This document shows positions 36,353-44,093 of a stretch of DNA of 64,000 nucleotides, in pieces (the stretch's first letter is position 1; each line of letters opens with the position of its first letter). The translations under genes were made by a program, and so were the position numbers. The notes below the pieces were generated by a model. It had not been told where the DNA came from, searched no databases, and worked only from the letters and a program-made list of their open reading frames with translations. Origin of the DNA: Candidatus Methylophosphatis roskildensis. Its GTDB lineage: Bacteria; Pseudomonadota; Gammaproteobacteria; Burkholderiales; Rhodocyclaceae. The stretch is from positions 496,001 to 560,000 of the forward strand of contig JADJEV010000001.1 in assembly GCA_016708905.1 (NCBI GenBank), given 5' to 3'.

Positions 36353-37795
36353 ATGGCCGAATCCGAAGAACTCCTGCATCAGGAAGACGTTCAGCAGCGC
36401 CTGCGTGAGATGCAGGAACTGCTGGCCCGCCATCGGCTGGTCGAAGGGCTCGTGCATCGCCAGGAAATGGCCAAGCACGACATTGTCGAGAACCTGGTGC
36501 ACAAGCAGCACACCGTCGAGCTCTCGCGCAAGCTGACCGATATGCACCCGGCGGATATCGCCTACGTGCTGGAAGCACTGCCGCTGGTCGACCGTTTGCT
36601 GGTGTGGGATCTGCTCGAGTCCGAGCGTCAGGGCGAAGTGCTGCTCGAGGTGTCCGACGCGGTGCGCGAGACGCTGATCCGCGCGATGGAGCCAGAGGCG
36701 CTTGTCGCCGCGGCCGAAACGCTGAACGCCGACGAGCTGGCCGACCTCGCCCCCGACCTGCCGCAGGAGGTCATGCAGGATCTCTATCTCGGGCTCGACA
36801 CCGACGAGCGCGAGCAGTTGCGGGCGGCGATGTCCTACCCGGAGGATTCGGTCGGTGCCCTGATGGACTTCGAGATGGTGACGGTGCGCGAGGACGTGTC
36901 GCTCGAGGTGGTACTACGCTACCTGCGCCGTTTCGACGAGCTGCCCGACCATACCGACCAGTTGTTCGTGGTCGATCGCGAGGAACATCTGCAGGGCGTG
37001 CTGCCGCTGGACCTGCTGCTGGTCAACGACCCGGAAGTCCTGGTCTCGACCATCATGCAGACCGACATGATGGCGCTGCACTCGGACGACAAGGCCGACT
37101 CTGCGGCGCAGGCGTTCGAGCGTTATGACCTGGTTTCGGCGCCGGTGGTCGATCCGGACAGTCGGCTGGTGGGCCGCGTCACGGTCAACGCGGTGGTGGA
37201 CTTCATCCGCGAAGATAGCGAGTCGGAAATCCTCGCCCAGGCCGGGCTGAAGGAAGAGGAGGACATCTTCGCCTCGGTGTGGAGTTCGGTGCGCAACCGC
37301 TGGGCATGGCTGGCGGTCAACCTGGTAACGGCGTTCATCGCCTCGCGCGTGATCGGTGCCTTCGAAGGTTCGATCGAGAAGCTGGTTGCGCTGGCAGCGC
37401 TGATGCCGATCGTCGCCGGCATCGGTGGCAACTCGGGCAACCAGACCATCACGATGATCGTGCGCGCGATTGCGCTTGGTCAGGTGGAGCCTGACGCCGC
37501 CCGCAAGCTGTTTCGCAAGGAACTCGGCGTCGCCGCCATCAACGGCCTGGCCTGGGGCGGTTTGCTCGGCCTTCTCGCCTGGTGGCTGTACGGCAGCGTC
37601 AAGCTCGGCGTCGTCATGACATCGGCGATGACGCTCAACCTGATGCTCGCGGCGACGGTCGGCGTGTTCATCCCGATGACCATGGCGCGCCTCGGCCGCG
37701 ATCCGGCAGTGGGATCGAGTGTGCTGATCACTGCAGTCACCGATTCCGGCGGATTCTTCATCTTTCTCGGCCTGGCCACGCTGTTCCTTCTGTAG
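36353..37795 (+). CDS. mgtE: Magnesium transporter MgtE
   Basis: 480-residue Mg2+ channel. The N-terminal helical superhelix domain (MHPADIAYVLEALPLVDRLLVWDLLE) is followed by paired CBS domains (MDFEMVTVREDVSLEVVLRYLR, DKADSAAQAFERYDLVSAPVVD) that sense cytosolic Mg2+, the plug helix, and five membrane helices from about residue 315, with LMPIVAGIGGNSGNQ, the pore signature. A TAGAAT -10-like sequence lies about 45 bases upstream. The 270-base gap before it shows only this and a weak hairpin. It stands alone, converging on hemL. Confidence 0.94.
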   Translation: MAESEELLHQEDVQQRLREMQELLARHRLVEGLVHRQEMAKHDIVENLVHKQHTVELSRKLTDMHPADIAYVLEALPLVDRLLVWDLLESERQGEVLLEVSDAVRETLIRAMEPEALVAAAETLNADELADLAPDLPQEVMQDLYLGLDTDEREQLRAAMSYPEDSVGALMDFEMVTVREDVSLEVVLRYLRRFDELPDHTDQLFVVDREEHLQGVLPLDLLLVNDPEVLVSTIMQTDMMALHSDDKADSAAQAFERYDLVSAPVVDPDSRLVGRVTVNAVVDFIREDSESEILAQAGLKEEEDIFASVWSSVRNRWAWLAVNLVTAFIASRVIGAFEGSIEKLVALAALMPIVAGIGGNSGNQTITMIVRAIALGQVEPDAARKLFRKELGVAAINGLAWGGLLGLLAWWLYGSVKLGVVMTSAMTLNLMLAATVGVFIPMTMARLGRDPAVGSSVLITAVTDSGGFFIFLGLATLFLL

Positions 37796-37841
37796 GCATG
37801 CGTCACGCCCGGAGCTGGCCAGCTTCGAGCCCGGCAGGCAG

Positions 37842-39131
37842 TCAGCCGATCTTCAAGGATGCGAACACCGCCCGGGCATGCTCGATAGTCTGGTCGATAT
37901 CGTCATCGCGATGCGCCGCCGACACGAATCCGGCTTCGAAGGCCGACGGCGCAAAATACACGCCTCGATCCAGCATTGCATGGAAAAACCGGTTGAACAT
38001 CTCGCGGTCCGATTCCATGACCTCGCGATAGGTTGCGGGCAGACCTTCACGGAAATAAATGCCGAACATCCCGCCGACCGACTGCGCGCAAAACGGCACG
38101 CCCACACCCCGCGCTGCCCGCTCGAGCCCGTCGGTCAGGCGCCTGGCGACGGCCTCAAGCCGCGCATGGAACCCCGGCTCGCGCACCAGTTTGAGCGTGG
38201 CGATGCCGGCAGCAACGGCAACCGGGTTGCCCGACAGCGTACCGGCCTGATAGACGGGGCCAAGCGGCGCGATATGCTGCATGACGTCGCGCCGTCCACC
38301 GAAGGCGCCGACCGGCATGCCGCCGCCGATCACCTTGCCCAACGTGGTGAGATCGGGCCGTATGCCGTGCAGGCCTTGCGCACCCTGCGGCCCCACGCGA
38401 AAGCCGGTCATTACCTCGTCGTAGATGAGCAACGCGCCGTAGTGCGTGCACAGGTTCCGCAGGCTGCGCACGAATTCGGGTGTCGGCCTGACTAGATTCA
38501 TGTTGCCGACCACCGGCTCGATGATTACGGCTGCGATCCGATCCGAAGCCCGGGCAAACGCATCGTCGAGCTGCGCCAGGTTGTTGTAGTCGAGCACCAG
38601 GGTGTGCTTGGCGAAGTCCTCCGGCACGCCGCCGGAACTCGGGTTGCCGAAAGTCAGCAAGCCGCTCCCGGCCTTGACCAGCAGGCTGTCGGCGTGGCCG
38701 TGGTAGCACCCTTCGAACTTGACAATGGCGTCGCGTCCGGTAAATCCTCGGGCCAGGCGAATGGCGCTCATGGTCGCCTCGGTGCCGGAACTGACCAGCC
38801 TGACCATCTCGAGGCTGGGCAGCATTTCGCAAAGCAGCTCGGCAAGATCGACTTCCGCCTCCGTCGGCGCACCGAACGACAGTCCGCTGGCTGCGGCGCG
38901 CTGGACCGCCTCGATTACAGCCGGGTGGGCGTGGCCGACAATCGCGGGGCCCCACGAGCCGACGTAGTCGATGTATTCCTTGCCGTCGGCGTCGATGAGG
39001 CGCGAGCCGTGGCCCCGCACGAAAAAACGCGGCGTGCCGCCAACTGAGCGGAAGGCACGAACCGGCGAGTTCACGCCGCCCGGAATGGTCCGCTGGGCGC
39101 GGGCAAAGAGGGTTTCGTTCTTGCTGGTCAT
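37842..39131 (-). CDS. hemL: Glutamate-1-semialdehyde 2,1-aminomutase
   Basis: PLP enzyme making 5-aminolevulinate in the C5 tetrapyrrole pathway. 429 residues: GGVNSPVRAF, SWGPAIVGHAHPAV, SSGTEATMSAIRLARG, YHGHADSLL, DEVMTGFRV and TLGKVIGGGMPVGAFGG, where the lysine binds PLP. The ATG at 39131 overlaps the thiE stop (ATGA), so hemL is translated with the thiamine genes. A GTG two codons upstream is possible but less likely. Confidence 0.97.
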   Translation of the reverse strand: MTSKNETLFARAQRTIPGGVNSPVRAFRSVGGTPRFFVRGHGSRLIDADGKEYIDYVGSWGPAIVGHAHPAVIEAVQRAAASGLSFGAPTEAEVDLAELLCEMLPSLEMVRLVSSGTEATMSAIRLARGFTGRDAIVKFEGCYHGHADSLLVKAGSGLLTFGNPSSGGVPEDFAKHTLVLDYNNLAQLDDAFARASDRIAAVIIEPVVGNMNLVRPTPEFVRSLRNLCTHYGALLIYDEVMTGFRVGPQGAQGLHGIRPDLTTLGKVIGGGMPVGAFGGRRDVMQHIAPLGPVYQAGTLSGNPVAVAAGIATLKLVREPGFHARLEAVARRLTDGLERAARGVGVPFCAQSVGGMFGIYFREGLPATYREVMESDREMFNRFFHAMLDRGVYFAPSAFEAGFVSAAHRDDDIDQTIEHARAVFASLKIG

Positions 39132-39772
39132 GCGCACGGCTCCGTCGAGGCAAACAGCTTGGCGTAGTCGGCAGCCCGGGCTGCAACATCGGAATTGTCG
39201 AACAGATCGGAAATGACGGCGAGCAGATCGGCACCTGCGCGGATCAGCTCGGGCGCGTTCTCAAGCGAAACTCCGCCGATCGCCACCACCATGGCGCCGC
39301 GAGTACGTGCCTCGCCGAGCAAGCCGAGCGGCGCCCGGACTGCAGCCGGCTTGGTGGCGGAGCCAAACATCGCGCCTATGCCCACGATGTCGGCGCCAGC
39401 GGCGATGGCATCGTCCACCCGGGCGATCTGGTTGTAGCAGGAGATCCCGAGCAGCCGACCGCCACCGAGACTCGCTCTCGCGGCGCATGCACTGTCGTCG
39501 TCGCGACCGACATGAACCCCCGCCGCACCGATCGCTATCGCAAGTTCAAGATCATCGTTGATCACCAGCGGCACGCCAGCATCAACGCAAATCGTCTGAA
39601 GCACGCTCGCCTGCGTGCGCCTAAGACGTTGGTCGGCCGCCTTGTTGCGGTACTGCACCAGCACTCCGCCGCCCGCTATCGCGTCTCGAACGACACCGGC
39701 CAACCGGTCGGTGTCCGGCAAGTCGGGGGTGACGACGTAGAGCCCGCGCAGGCGCTCAGGCTTGAACGTCAT
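39128..39772 (-). CDS. thiE: Thiamine phosphate synthase
   Basis: Joins HMP pyrophosphate and thiazole phosphate to give thiamine phosphate. 214 residues of the TIM-barrel family: LYVVTPD, VLVQYRNKAAD, LVINDDLELAIAIGAAGVHVGRDD, GIGAMFGSATKP and VAIGGVSLENAPEL. The ATG at 39772 fits; the upstream extension is a shadow of thiD. It overlaps the end of thiD by 17 bases. Confidence 0.95.
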   Translation of the reverse strand: MTFKPERLRGLYVVTPDLPDTDRLAGVVRDAIAGGGVLVQYRNKAADQRLRRTQASVLQTICVDAGVPLVINDDLELAIAIGAAGVHVGRDDDSACAARASLGGGRLLGISCYNQIARVDDAIAAGADIVGIGAMFGSATKPAAVRAPLGLLGEARTRGAMVVAIGGVSLENAPELIRAGADLLAVISDLFDNSDVAARAADYAKLFASTEPCA

Positions 39773-40616
39773 CTTGCTCGGCTTCGCGCGCCCAGAAGAA
39801 TCGGTCGGGCAGGTATTGACCCATACCGGGACGAAATCCGTTGGCGAGGGCTTGCCACGTGTATTCCTGTGCGTCACGCACGGCATCTTCGATATCGAGA
39901 CCATTTGCCAGATTGGCGGCAATGGCCGAGGCCAGCGTGCACCCTGACCCGTGGTAACTACCCGGCAGACGCTCCCAACTGTCGGCACGTACGGTGCCAC
40001 CCTCGCGATAAAGCGTATTGGTGACCTTGGGTGTGGTTTCGTGCGTGCCGGTCACCAACACGTATTCGGCGCCAGAATCGATCAGGCGCCGGGCGCACTC
40101 GGCCAAGTCAGGATCGTCGTCCTCGATATCATCGTCCTGGGCGAGGCGACGCGCTTCCAGGCTGTTGGGCGTCAGGATGGTCGTCTGCGGCAAGAGCAAT
40201 TCCGAGAGCGCGACAATCATTTTTTCGTTCGCCAGTTCGTCGCCACGGCCCGTGCTCAACACCGGATCGAGAATCAACGGGATTTGCGGGTAATCGGAGA
40301 GTATCTCGGCAATCGCCGCGATGTTCTCGACGCTGCCCAGCAGCCCGATCTTGAACGCGGCGACAGGCATGTCCTCCAGCAAGGCGCGCGCCTGGTCCGA
40401 AACCCAGTTCGCGTCGATCGCCAGCACATCTTCCACTCCAGCCGAATCCTGCACGGTAATCGCCGTTACCACCGACAGCGGATGGCATCCCATGCTCGAC
40501 AGAGTCATTATGTCGGCCTGCAGTCCGGCGCCGCCCGAAGGATCGGACCCAGCAAAAGTAAGCACGATGGGCGGCACGAGATCCTGCCGACTGAGAATTG
40601 GTGCTGGGTTGGACAT
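39756..40616 (-). CDS. thiD: Hydroxymethylpyrimidine/phosphomethylpyrimidine kinase
   Basis: Phosphorylates HMP twice to HMP pyrophosphate for ThiE. 286 residues, ribokinase-like: LTFAGSDPSGGAGLQADIMT at the N-terminus, VTAITVQDS, KIGLLGS, LDPVLSTGRGDEL, LTPNSLEARRL and the anion-hole GSYHGSGCTLASAIAANLA. The ATG at 40616 is preferred over an in-frame upstream start whose translation is non-conserved. It is the first gene of thiD-thiE-hemL. Its upstream region is cut by an insertion sequence 130 bases before the start codon. Confidence 0.95.
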   Translation of the reverse strand: MSNPAPILSRQDLVPPIVLTFAGSDPSGGAGLQADIMTLSSMGCHPLSVVTAITVQDSAGVEDVLAIDANWVSDQARALLEDMPVAAFKIGLLGSVENIAAIAEILSDYPQIPLILDPVLSTGRGDELANEKMIVALSELLLPQTTILTPNSLEARRLAQDDDIEDDDPDLAECARRLIDSGAEYVLVTGTHETTPKVTNTLYREGGTVRADSWERLPGSYHGSGCTLASAIAANLANGLDIEDAVRDAQEYTWQALANGFRPGMGQYLPDRFFWAREAEQDDVQA

Positions 40617-40735
40617 GAGATAAGTGCCGGGGAACGGGGACAGGGCCGGCAGGAGCAGGATCGCAGGCTGACCGGAAGACCTCGCCAGCACGAATCCAGG
40701 TTGCTGACTGAGTTGCGGTAAGATCTTGACAATTT

Positions 40736-40745
40736 TAACTGAAAA
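40736..40745. repeat. Target-site duplication, left copy
   Basis: TAACTGAAAA flanks the left IS end and recurs at 42332-42341. Because the IS tips are A/T ambiguous, an 8-bp duplication with 15-bp tips is an equal alternative. Confidence 0.8.
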
Positions 40746-42331
40746 CTGAAGTTTAGACATACGCTAGCGCCCACCGACCGGATTTTCGCCGGTGGCGATG
40801 AATGACAAACGCAACTACTCGACGATTCGATGCTGGGCGACGCGATGCAACGTGACTCAACACTGCAAACGCTGATCCTGACCGGGGAAAGGCATGACGA
40901 ATTGACCGGACTTCGGGTCGTAGGCGTCGCGAACGGGAAGTCCGATAAATTGAATTCGCATCCACTGACCGAAGAGGCCGGCGGTGATCGTTGCGCCCTT
41001 GCGCCAGGGTGCGATCTCGATCAGCGGAAACGACTTCCACAAGCGCAGCGCGAGCAATTGGGTCAAGGCATAGGCGGTGGAGCGAATCTGCATCCACAGT
41101 TCCAGCGCTTCCTTCGACTGCTGCCACAGATTCGTCACGCCCCACCAGCGCTTGAGGTTGTGGAACAAGGGCTCGATGCCCCAGCGCTCGGCGTAGATCT
41201 CGACCACCGCTCGCGCCGACAGATCGGTCTCCGTCGCCAGGATCAGTCGCGGGCGCGACCAGGTATCGTCGGGCTGGATCATCTGGCACCACACGGCCCG
41301 CACCGGCACCCCCTTGAGAAATCGCGCCACTGCAATGGCCGTTTGCACACGAACCGGTTGCACCTTGCCGTACAAACTCAGTTCCATTTCCGTCACCGGC
41401 AAGACCTCGAGCATCGCCGCATTGATCCGCAGGCCGTACTTGCGTTTGCGGCCCCGGCGTCTGGGCTCCGGCTCCGGCGGGAGAAACAAGGCCGTATCCC
41501 GCCTGACTTGGCCGATGATGCGTACCTGCTGATCGAGCAGGGGCAGGATCAGGCTCTTGCGCATGAACCAGGCGTCGATCAACAAGCGCACATCCTTGAC
41601 ATGCCCCCGGACCGAATCGATCAATTGCCGCGCCACCCAGAGCTTGCCGCGTTGCCCGGATTCTTCGACCAGCCACGAGCGAACGGGGATCGTCAGCGCC
41701 GAACCCAGCCAGACTTTCACGACCAGTGCCAGCGTCACCCAGCACTGGCTGTTCAGGTACGTGGGGCGATTGGCTTTGCGGCTGTGGTCGTGCTTGACAC
41801 TGATACCCGGCCCACTCTTTGCGCACCGTGGCACCAGCGTATCGTCGATGATCAGATTCGCCACTGGGGTCGGGAACACGCTCAGCACCAGTTGCAGCAG
41901 GCGGATGGCCAAGTCGGCCACCGACACGTTCGCTCGCTCGATCAGCTTGTAATACGTGGTCCAGTGCGCTTCCCGGCAAATGGCGCCGATGGCGCGAGTG
42001 ACCCAACCTTCCGGGTTGAGCATGCAGCCGATCAGAAGTTCGACGAAGGTACGGCGGGAACGTGGCGGAACCGCCACCAGGAGGAAGGAAACCCAATTCG
42101 AGAGCAGCAGACAAACCGAGGCCGACAGCGACATGAGGGAGCATCCAGGATCCGAAACGATCCCTCATTGGTCGCCGCGCTGCTCGCACCAAAATCAACC
42201 CCGTGCGAGCAGCGCGGCGACCTCGCAAAACGAATGTAATGTCAAGCGTTTTTGGCATTTTCTCGAAAACATTTCTGCGCTCCGGCAATGCCCACGGCAT
42301 TGCGCAGGGGGCGCGAGTGTCTAAACTTCAG
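40746..42331 (-). mobile_element. IS4-family insertion sequence, 1586 bp, apparently complete
   Basis: Perfect 14-bp terminal inverted repeats (CTGAAGTTTAGACA at 40746-40759 and its complement at 42318-42331) enclose one intact transposase gene, and 10-bp direct repeats flank the element. An inverted repeat around 40772-40796 lies inside the left end. The element sits between divergent thiD and rubredoxin genes. Intact tips, intact ORF and identical target duplications suggest recent insertion. Confidence 0.93.
40857..42134 (-). CDS. IS4-family DDE transposase
   Basis: 425 residues. RNase-H-like catalytic core with the first aspartate in LIIDDTLVP, the second in VRLLIDAWF, and the glutamate within YAERWGIEPLFHNLK, which fits the IS4-family Y-(2)-R-(3)-E-(6)-K signature exactly. 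Basic linker EPRRRGRKRKYG. The frame is intact from ATG to stop, so the enzyme may be active. Plus-strand and other minus-strand ORFs over this region are shadows. Confidence 0.92.
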   Translation of the reverse strand: MSLSASVCLLLSNWVSFLLVAVPPRSRRTFVELLIGCMLNPEGWVTRAIGAICREAHWTTYYKLIERANVSVADLAIRLLQLVLSVFPTPVANLIIDDTLVPRCAKSGPGISVKHDHSRKANRPTYLNSQCWVTLALVVKVWLGSALTIPVRSWLVEESGQRGKLWVARQLIDSVRGHVKDVRLLIDAWFMRKSLILPLLDQQVRIIGQVRRDTALFLPPEPEPRRRGRKRKYGLRINAAMLEVLPVTEMELSLYGKVQPVRVQTAIAVARFLKGVPVRAVWCQMIQPDDTWSRPRLILATETDLSARAVVEIYAERWGIEPLFHNLKRWWGVTNLWQQSKEALELWMQIRSTAYALTQLLALRLWKSFPLIEIAPWRKGATITAGLFGQWMRIQFIGLPVRDAYDPKSGQFVMPFPGQDQRLQC

Positions 42332-42341
42332 TAACTGAAAA
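42332..42341. repeat. Target-site duplication, right copy
   Basis: TAACTGAAAA, identical to 40736-40745. It ends 12 bases before the rubredoxin start codon. Confidence 0.8.
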
Positions 42342-42353
42342 CGATCAACGACC

Positions 42354-42542
42354 ATGAGCGCTCCCGCCCAGGCCCCATTCAAGTCATACATGTGCCTGAT
42401 TTGCGGCTTTATCTATGAAGAGGAGAACGGGATTCCCGCAGAGTGCATCCCGCCGGGCACTCGCTGGGACAAGATCCCGCCCAATTGGACCTGTCCGGAA
42501 TGCGGCGCACGAAAGGACGATTTCGAGTTGATCGAGATCTGA
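42354..42542 (+). CDS. Rubredoxin
   Basis: 62-residue mononuclear iron electron carrier. The four iron ligands are Cys 14 and Cys 17 (MCLICGFIY) and Cys 47 and Cys 50 (WTCPECGARKDDFE); PPGTRWDKIPPNW is also typical. An extra cysteine is at residue 31. The start codon is only 22 bases from the insertion sequence, with no good Shine-Dalgarno or promoter in between, so expression now probably depends on the IS or is reduced. Native upstream DNA is on the far side of the IS. Confidence 0.95.
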   Translation: MSAPAQAPFKSYMCLICGFIYEEENGIPAECIPPGTRWDKIPPNWTCPECGARKDDFELIEI

Positions 42543-42715
42543 AGAGGATCTCGGCATGGCGCGCAAAAGACAAAACCTAACAACAAAATCACGTTACTGC
42601 ACGGACAGATAGACGCGACAGCGGAGAAAAAGGTATAGAATCGGCGCGCATCTGTGGGTGACGACCGTCTGCGAGGCAAGGATGCCCGTACGGTCATCTA
42701 AACCGAGGAGAACGC

Positions 42716-43111
42716 GTGGCTGAAACCGCCAATCTCAGCGGCGTCAAGGTAATGGTAATCGACGACAGCAACACCATCCGTCGCAGCGCCGAGATATTTC
42801 TGGTTCAGGCTGGCTGTCAGGTGATTCTTGCCGAGGATGGCTTCGATGCGCTGGCCAAGATCACCGACCATCATCCGGACGTCGTGTTCGTCGACATCAT
42901 GATGCCGCGACTGGACGGCTATCAGACCTGCGCCCTGATCAAGAAGAACGCACGGTTCGGCGCGACGCCGGTCATCATGCTCTCGTCAAAGGATGGCCTG
43001 TTCGACCGCGCCCGAGGACGCATGGTGGGTTCGGACGAATATCTGACCAAACCCTTTACGAAAGACAGCCTGCTCAAGGCGGTCGCCACTCATGCGGTTC
43101 GAACAGCCTGA
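42716..43111 (+). CDS. pilG: Twitching motility response regulator PilG
   Basis: 131-residue single receiver domain: VMVIDDSNTIRRSAEIFL acidic pocket, phospho-Asp in VVFVDIMMPRLDGYQT, and lysine in YLTKPF. It uses a GTG start preceded by GAGGAGAAC. A TATAGAAT -10-like element lies about 75 bases upstream. In Pseudomonas PilG acts with the pilus extension motor and raises cAMP; here it opens the Pil-Chp operon pilG-pilH-pilI-pilJ-chpA. Confidence 0.94.
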   Translation: MAETANLSGVKVMVIDDSNTIRRSAEIFLVQAGCQVILAEDGFDALAKITDHHPDVVFVDIMMPRLDGYQTCALIKKNARFGATPVIMLSSKDGLFDRARGRMVGSDEYLTKPFTKDSLLKAVATHAVRTA

Positions 43112-43141
43112 CCGGAACAGGCGGGACATAGAGCGCACACC

Positions 43142-43507
43142 ATGCCAATCCAGAAGATCCTCGTGGTTGACGATTCGCCCACCGAACGCTTTGCTCTAAA
43201 GGAGTTCTTGAGCCGTCAGGGATTCAGTGTCGTAACCGCCGAGAGCGGGGAAGAGGCGATTGCCAAGGCCCGCAGCGAAACCCCTCACCTGATCCTGATG
43301 GATGTCGTAATGCCCGGCATCAACGGGTACCAGGCGACCCGGACGATTTCCCGCGACGAGGCGACGCGCAACATTCCCATCATCATGTGCACCAGCAAGG
43401 GCGAGGATACGGACAAGATCTGGGGAATGCGCCAGGGCGCCCTCGGCTACATAGTGAAACCGATCGACTTCGACGCCCTGATCAAGAAGATCCAGGAACT
43501 CGGCTAG
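43142..43507 (+). CDS. pilH: Twitching motility response regulator PilH
   Basis: 121-residue receiver-only protein: ILVVDDSPTERFALKEFL, phospho-Asp in HLILMDVVMPGINGYQATR, CTSKGEDTDKIWGMRQGALGYIVKPID with the conserved lysine. In Pil-Chp systems PilH opposes PilG, acting on pilus retraction or as a phosphate sink. It starts 30 bases after pilG. Confidence 0.94.
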   Translation: MPIQKILVVDDSPTERFALKEFLSRQGFSVVTAESGEEAIAKARSETPHLILMDVVMPGINGYQATRTISRDEATRNIPIIMCTSKGEDTDKIWGMRQGALGYIVKPIDFDALIKKIQELG

Positions 43508-43522
43508 GAACCTCACGCGACC

Positions 43523-44035
43523 ATGTCGAAGAAGATCAGCCTGCGCGAGTTCCAGGAAAACCTGGTGCAGCGTCTCACTACTGCTCAGCAAGGGCAGACG
43601 ACCCATGCCGCCCTCGGCGTTCAGGCAGGACGCGAGTTCTGGCTGGTTGATCTGACCGATTCGGGCGAGATCGTTCCCACACCGCACCTCTCCACGGTTC
43701 CGCTGACTCAACCCTGGTTTCGTGGCCTCGCCAATATCCGCGGCAGTCTCTACAGCGTAGTCGACTTTGCGGGCTTTCAGGGCGGCGATCCGACGCCGGC
43801 GACCAGCGAGTCGCGGCTGCTGCTCATCGGCACTCGACTTGGCTTGAACAGCGCAATCCTGGTCAGCCGAGCCCTGGGATTGCGCAACCTGGACGAACTC
43901 GAGAGTTCTCCCCGCACCGACGAGATCCGACCATGGGTCGGCGATGCCTACGTCGACCTGCAAGGCAGAACCTGGAACACGCTGCTGGTCCGAAACCTGG
44001 TCATGCAGCCGCGATTCCTGGATGTAGGAATTTGA
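43523..44035 (+). CDS. pilI: CheW-like adaptor PilI
   Basis: 170-residue coupling protein linking the receptor PilJ to the kinase ChpA. The CheW fold is visible from about residue 35 (AGREFWLVDLTDSGEIVPTPHLSTVPLTQPWFRGLANIRGSLYS in sections, with the classic NIRGSLYSVVDF loop). It is 15 bases downstream of pilH. The weak SD suggests translation coupled to pilH. Confidence 0.93.
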   Translation: MSKKISLREFQENLVQRLTTAQQGQTTHAALGVQAGREFWLVDLTDSGEIVPTPHLSTVPLTQPWFRGLANIRGSLYSVVDFAGFQGGDPTPATSESRLLLIGTRLGLNSAILVSRALGLRNLDELESSPRTDEIRPWVGDAYVDLQGRTWNTLLVRNLVMQPRFLDVGI

Positions 44036-44093
44036 ACGTTCAATATGGCCCAATACGCGGGTCCGGCCCGAAGGGCCGAACGGAGATCGGAAG

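Noticed and set aside
34640..36547. 635-codon minus-strand ORF over the Ser/Thr kinase
   Set aside because: Shadow that also spans the start of mgtE; no recognisable domains.
40746..42331. IS tips as 15 bp with an 8-bp duplication
   Set aside because: Equally consistent with the sequence, but a 10-bp duplication fits the IS4 family better; kept as an alternative.
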